Source: Deltaproteobacteria bacterium
GTDB taxonomy: Bacteria > Desulfobacterota > Binatia > UBA9968
Assembly (NCBI GenBank): GCA_016183075.1
Contig: JACPFH010000350.1
Location: 1-7,369 of the forward strand
Length of the DNA stretch: 7,369 nt
Reading direction: 5' to 3'
Shown here: one piece after another, positions 4,873-7,369 of the stretch
Position numbering within the stretch: position 1 is the stretch's first letter
Layout of the letters: every line of letters begins with the position of its first letter
The notes under the pieces: model-generated
Told to the model about the DNA's origin: nothing
Database searches by the model: none
What the model saw: only the letters and a program-made list of their open reading frames with translations
Program-made: the position numbers and the translations under genes

Positions 4873-6183
4873 CTATCGCGCCATGAGGCTCGGGAGCCAG
4901 GTGGAGAGCGAAGGGAAAAGCATCATCACGATCAGGCTGGCGGCGAGCACGAAGCAGAACGGGGTGACCCCCCACATGATATCGGACATGGTGATCTCCG
5001 CCGGAGTGACGCTCTTCATGGAAAAGAGCACCAAGCCGGCGGGAGGCGAAATGGTTCCAATTTCGGAGTTGATCGTGGTCAAGACTCCCAGCCATAGCGG
5101 ATCGAACCCCATGGCCTTGAAGGACGGGAACAGGATCGGCATCGTGATGACGATGATGGTGCTTGTCTCCAGGGCCGTTCCCAGCACGATGAGCAGCAGA
5201 TTATAGGCGAGGATTACCGTCCAGGGGCTCAATCCGCTATCCATCAGGGTCCGCGAAAGGCCATGAGCGATTCCCGCTCGCGCCACCACGTAGGAGAGGA
5301 TGAATCCTCCCACCAGCAGGAACATGACCATAGCCGAGGTCTGGGCGGAGCGAAACAGCGCCTCCGCCAGCCGGGACCCGCTGATTTGGCGATTCATGGC
5401 CATAAGCAAAAAAGCCCCGGTGGCTCCGATAGCGGCAGCCTCCGTCGGAGTGGCGGCGCCGGTGTACATGGAGCCCATGACCAGGAGGAACAAGACGGCA
5501 ATTCCCCAGACCGAGCGCAAAGAAGAAAAGCGCTCCTGCCAGGTGAAAGATCCCGCTCGCGGGGCCAGGCGTGGCTGGAGCTGAGACACGAGGACTATGT
5601 AGCCTCCGATCATCGCGGCAGTGATCAGTCCCGGGATGATCCCTGCGATAAAAAGCTGTCCAATGGAGGTCTCGGTGATGATCCCGAAGATGATCATGCT
5701 GATGCTCGGCGGAATGAGAATTCCCAGGGTCCCGGCGGCGGCCACGCAGCCCACCGCCAGACGCTTGTCGTATCCCTTCTTGAGCATCTCGGGAATGGCG
5801 AACAGGCCGATGGTCACGGCCGTAGCCACGGCCGATCCGGAAACTGCGGCAAACGCTGTACAAGCCGCTGTGCTGCCGACCGCCAGCGACCCGGGAACGC
5901 GATTCAACCAGCGCGTGGCGGCGTTGTAGGCCGCCTCCGCGACGCCGGAGTAGGCAACCAGGCTCGCCATCAGAACAAAAAGAGGCGCCACGATAAACAG
6001 ATCATCGGTGCCCCGTGCGTAGGCGATGTTGGCGATTTGGATCAGGTGTTGTGGCCCAAGGAATAAGACCATGAAAACGGCAGAGCTCAGTCCCATGGCA
6101 AAGCCGGCCGGCATTCCGGTGGCCAGGGTAAGACTGAGCAGAATAGTGAGGATGAGACCGAGCCAGTACCACTCCAGTAGCAT
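4873..6183 (-). CDS. TRAP transporter large permease subunit (DctM-like)
   Basis: Membrane subunit that carries out ion-coupled uptake in a tripartite ATP-independent periplasmic (TRAP) transporter. The 436 residues are mostly hydrophobic, with about a dozen membrane segments, the usual length for DctM. Family motifs in order: AAVSGSAVATAVTIG (112-126), GTLGILIPPSISMIIFG (151-167), GAATPTEAAAIG (242-253) and NSEIGTISPPAGLVLF (372-387). The two GxxxPP hairpins at 151-167 and 372-387 mark the inverted-repeat halves of the transport domain. It starts 12 bases after the dctQ stop and is the last gene of the operon. Its 3' end faces the vapC remnant, 37 bases away, with no obvious terminator between. 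Nothing looks broken. Confidence 0.96.
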   Translation of the reverse strand: MLLEWYWLGLILTILLSLTLATGMPAGFAMGLSSAVFMVLFLGPQHLIQIANIAYARGTDDLFIVAPLFVLMASLVAYSGVAEAAYNAATRWLNRVPGSLAVGSTAACTAFAAVSGSAVATAVTIGLFAIPEMLKKGYDKRLAVGCVAAAGTLGILIPPSISMIIFGIITETSIGQLFIAGIIPGLITAAMIGGYIVLVSQLQPRLAPRAGSFTWQERFSSLRSVWGIAVLFLLVMGSMYTGAATPTEAAAIGATGAFLLMAMNRQISGSRLAEALFRSAQTSAMVMFLLVGGFILSYVVARAGIAHGLSRTLMDSGLSPWTVILAYNLLLIVLGTALETSTIIVITMPILFPSFKAMGFDPLWLGVLTTINSEIGTISPPAGLVLFSMKSVTPAEITMSDIMWGVTPFCFVLAASLIVMMLFPSLSTWLPSLMAR

Positions 6184-6195
6184 CTCGGGTTGACC

Positions 6196-6744
6196 CTATT
6201 CCGCGCTGTCGAGAGGTTGTCCCGGAGCGGCTTTGGAGAGTCCCGGCCGCAGAAAGCCGTCAATGATCATGCAGACGTAAGTCAGCGCCATGAGTCCCAG
6301 GCCGACGGGAAGAATGATCGTGGTTACAGAGAGCGGGGCACTCAGGGTCGAGATATCGCGTTGCCTCTCCACAATAGCGCGCTGCGTAATGCGACAGGTC
6401 TCCCAGAAAAACAACAAGACAAAGGCCAGTCCGAGAAAATCTCCCAGGCGGGCGCACCGAGCGCGCCAGGAGGCGGGCAACATCTCCACCACGAACTCCA
6501 TCCCGACATGGCCGCCGCGCTCCAGCGTATAAGCCGTGGCGAGGTAAATCACGTAGAGGAGCAAATAAGAACTTAGCGGCAATGTCCAGGTCGCGGGGTT
6601 TCGCAGGATATACCGGGTGAAGACCTCGATCAGGGTCAACAAATTAATGATGACGATGCCGATCGCCGCGACCCAAATGAGAAGACGGTTCAGATCCCTG
6701 ATGCGTTCATAGGTCCAGTAAAATCCTCTCCGCAGTTGAGCCAT
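6196..6744 (-). CDS. TRAP transporter small permease subunit (DctQ-like)
   Basis: The 182-residue membrane protein has four likely transmembrane segments, near residues 21-42, 56-75, 102-118 and 138-161. Between the first and second is the family pattern IEVFTRYILRNPATW (39-53), and after the second comes ERGGHVGMEFVVEMLP (75-90), matching the DctQ R-GGH pattern. DctQ forms the scaffold beside the large permease and is needed for transport. The usual acidic residue of the second segment (typically W-x-E) is replaced here by W-x-LPL, a mild departure. It starts 16 bases after the dctP stop and ends 12 bases before dctM, consistent with one transcript. No strong SD precedes its ATG, so coupling to the upstream gene is likely. 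Confidence 0.93.
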   Translation of the reverse strand: MAQLRRGFYWTYERIRDLNRLLIWVAAIGIVIINLLTLIEVFTRYILRNPATWTLPLSSYLLLYVIYLATAYTLERGGHVGMEFVVEMLPASWRARCARLGDFLGLAFVLLFFWETCRITQRAIVERQRDISTLSAPLSVTTIILPVGLGLMALTYVCMIIDGFLRPGLSKAAPGQPLDSAE

Positions 6745-6760
6745 GGCTGCCGAGAGGACT

Positions 6761-7369
6761 CTACCCGGTGGCAGGACAGGGGGTTCGATCCCCTTCCACC
6801 GGCCCTGTAACTACTGTGTCGCGATATTTATCGGCGATGGCAACCATCCGGCGGCCGGCCTCTCCCTGCTCCTTCTTGAGCTGTTCCCAGACTTGTCTCG
6901 TAGCATCTCGCAGCCGCGTGAGCTCCGCTTTCGCGGGCGTGCAGAACCGAACCCCTTCCTTTTTAAACTTGGCGATGGTGTCGACGGTCACATCCTTGCG
7001 GTACTCCAGCACTTTCCTTCTGGCTTGCTGGGCCGCCTCCTGGAAGATTTTTTGACCCTCGGGTCCGAGCTTATTCCAGATGCCCATGTTCACCGAGATG
7101 ATAATGTAGTTAATCGAGTGGTCGATGCGTGTGACGTATTTGCCCACTTCGTAGATCCGGAACGAGTCGAGAAGATTGTAGACGAGCAAAGCGCAATCCG
7201 CCGTGCCTCGTTGCAGCGCCGTGTAGAGGTCCGCCAGGTTAATGACCGTAGGCTGGCCCCCCCAGGCCTTCACCGTTTCGGCTTGCCAGCGACCGGCCGT
7301 GCGCACTAGAGTCCCTCGCCAGGCCTGGGGGCTGTGCAGAAACTTGCTCCTGCAGCTTACGGGGTCGGC
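6761..7369 (-). CDS. TRAP transporter substrate-binding protein (DctP-like), C-terminal part
   Basis: Partial gene: 202 residues up to the stop at 6761, open to the window edge, so the N-terminus and signal peptide are not seen. An internal GTG at 7306 is not the start, because family sequence continues upstream (PQAWRGTLVRTAGR). The part shown has the DctP pattern: RG-LVRTAGR, then GGQPTVINLADLYTALQRGTAD and the later IWNKLGPEGQKIFQEAAQQA helix. The Arg in LVRTA occupies the place of the conserved Arg that holds a ligand carboxylate in SiaP-like proteins, so an organic acid is a reasonable guess. The ligand itself cannot be named. The periplasmic binding protein is first in the operon and hands substrate to the DctQ/DctM pair downstream. 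Confidence 0.92.
   Translation of the reverse strand, partial: ADPVSCRSKFLHSPQAWRGTLVRTAGRWQAETVKAWGGQPTVINLADLYTALQRGTADCALLVYNLLDSFRIYEVGKYVTRIDHSINYIIISVNMGIWNKLGPEGQKIFQEAAQQARRKVLEYRKDVTVDTIAKFKKEGVRFCTPAKAELTRLRDATRQVWEQLKKEQGEAGRRMVAIADKYRDTVVTGPVEGDRTPCPATG

Noticed and set aside
5237..5863. 208-codon open frame on the - strand in another frame of dctM
   Set aside because: Same strand as dctM but out of frame, Arg/His/Gly-rich, no motif. dctM reads through the whole region without a break, so no frameshift is needed.
5263..6066. 267-codon open frame on the + strand inside the TRAP region
   Set aside because: It lies opposite the well-conserved dctM gene, and its product is rich in Gly, Arg, Asp, Gln and His without a domain. 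A shadow frame.
6743..7309. 188-codon + strand frame opposite dctP
   Set aside because: The - strand frame has clear DctP motifs and stays open to the window edge; the + strand product has none.

Overview
The window looks like a chromosomal segment from an environmental bacterium of moderate-to-high GC (my spot counts give about 45-67% per 60 bases). It carries a purine-synthesis pair (guaB, guaA), a small accessory island and a TRAP transporter operon. This mix, and a long GMP synthase of the type best known from eukaryotes, suggests an uncultured Desulfobacterota, Binatota, NC10 or Rokubacteria-like lineage. That placement is only a weak inference; no rRNA or other marker is present.

Left part (1-3399, + strand). 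The first ~55 bases read as the 3' end of a group II intron: the end of domain V, then a domain VI hairpin with a bulged adenosine. This intron end lies 20 bases before the guaB start codon. guaB (IMP dehydrogenase) keeps its catalytic residues but lacks an in-frame block of about 21 normally conserved residues near the C-terminus. guaA (GMP synthase) follows and would convert the XMP made by GuaB to GMP. It is a 602-residue long form with two tandem dimerisation subdomains. It has no visible Shine-Dalgarno sequence, and an in-frame relic resembling a GuaA N-terminus plus two stop codons lies directly before its ATG.

Middle part (3400-4835, + strand). A good sigma70-type promoter precedes an overlapping gene pair: an unrecognised 91-residue protein and a single-domain retropepsin-like aspartic protease. 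Next come a YgiT-type zinc-finger protein with no toxin partner and a Phd/YefM antitoxin. The toxin of the latter survives only as the C-terminal tail of a VapC-like PIN domain. The island therefore holds antitoxin-type genes without intact toxins.

Right part (4873-7369, - strand). A tripartite TRAP transporter operon reads leftwards: dctP-like binding protein (cut by the window edge), dctQ-like small permease, dctM-like large permease. It converges on the island. Its substrate cannot be told from sequence alone.

The left end and the middle show signs of insertion, deletion and decay (intron end, guaB deletion, guaA relic, vapC remnant), while the TRAP operon looks ordinary. No intergenic stretch exceeds 300 bases.
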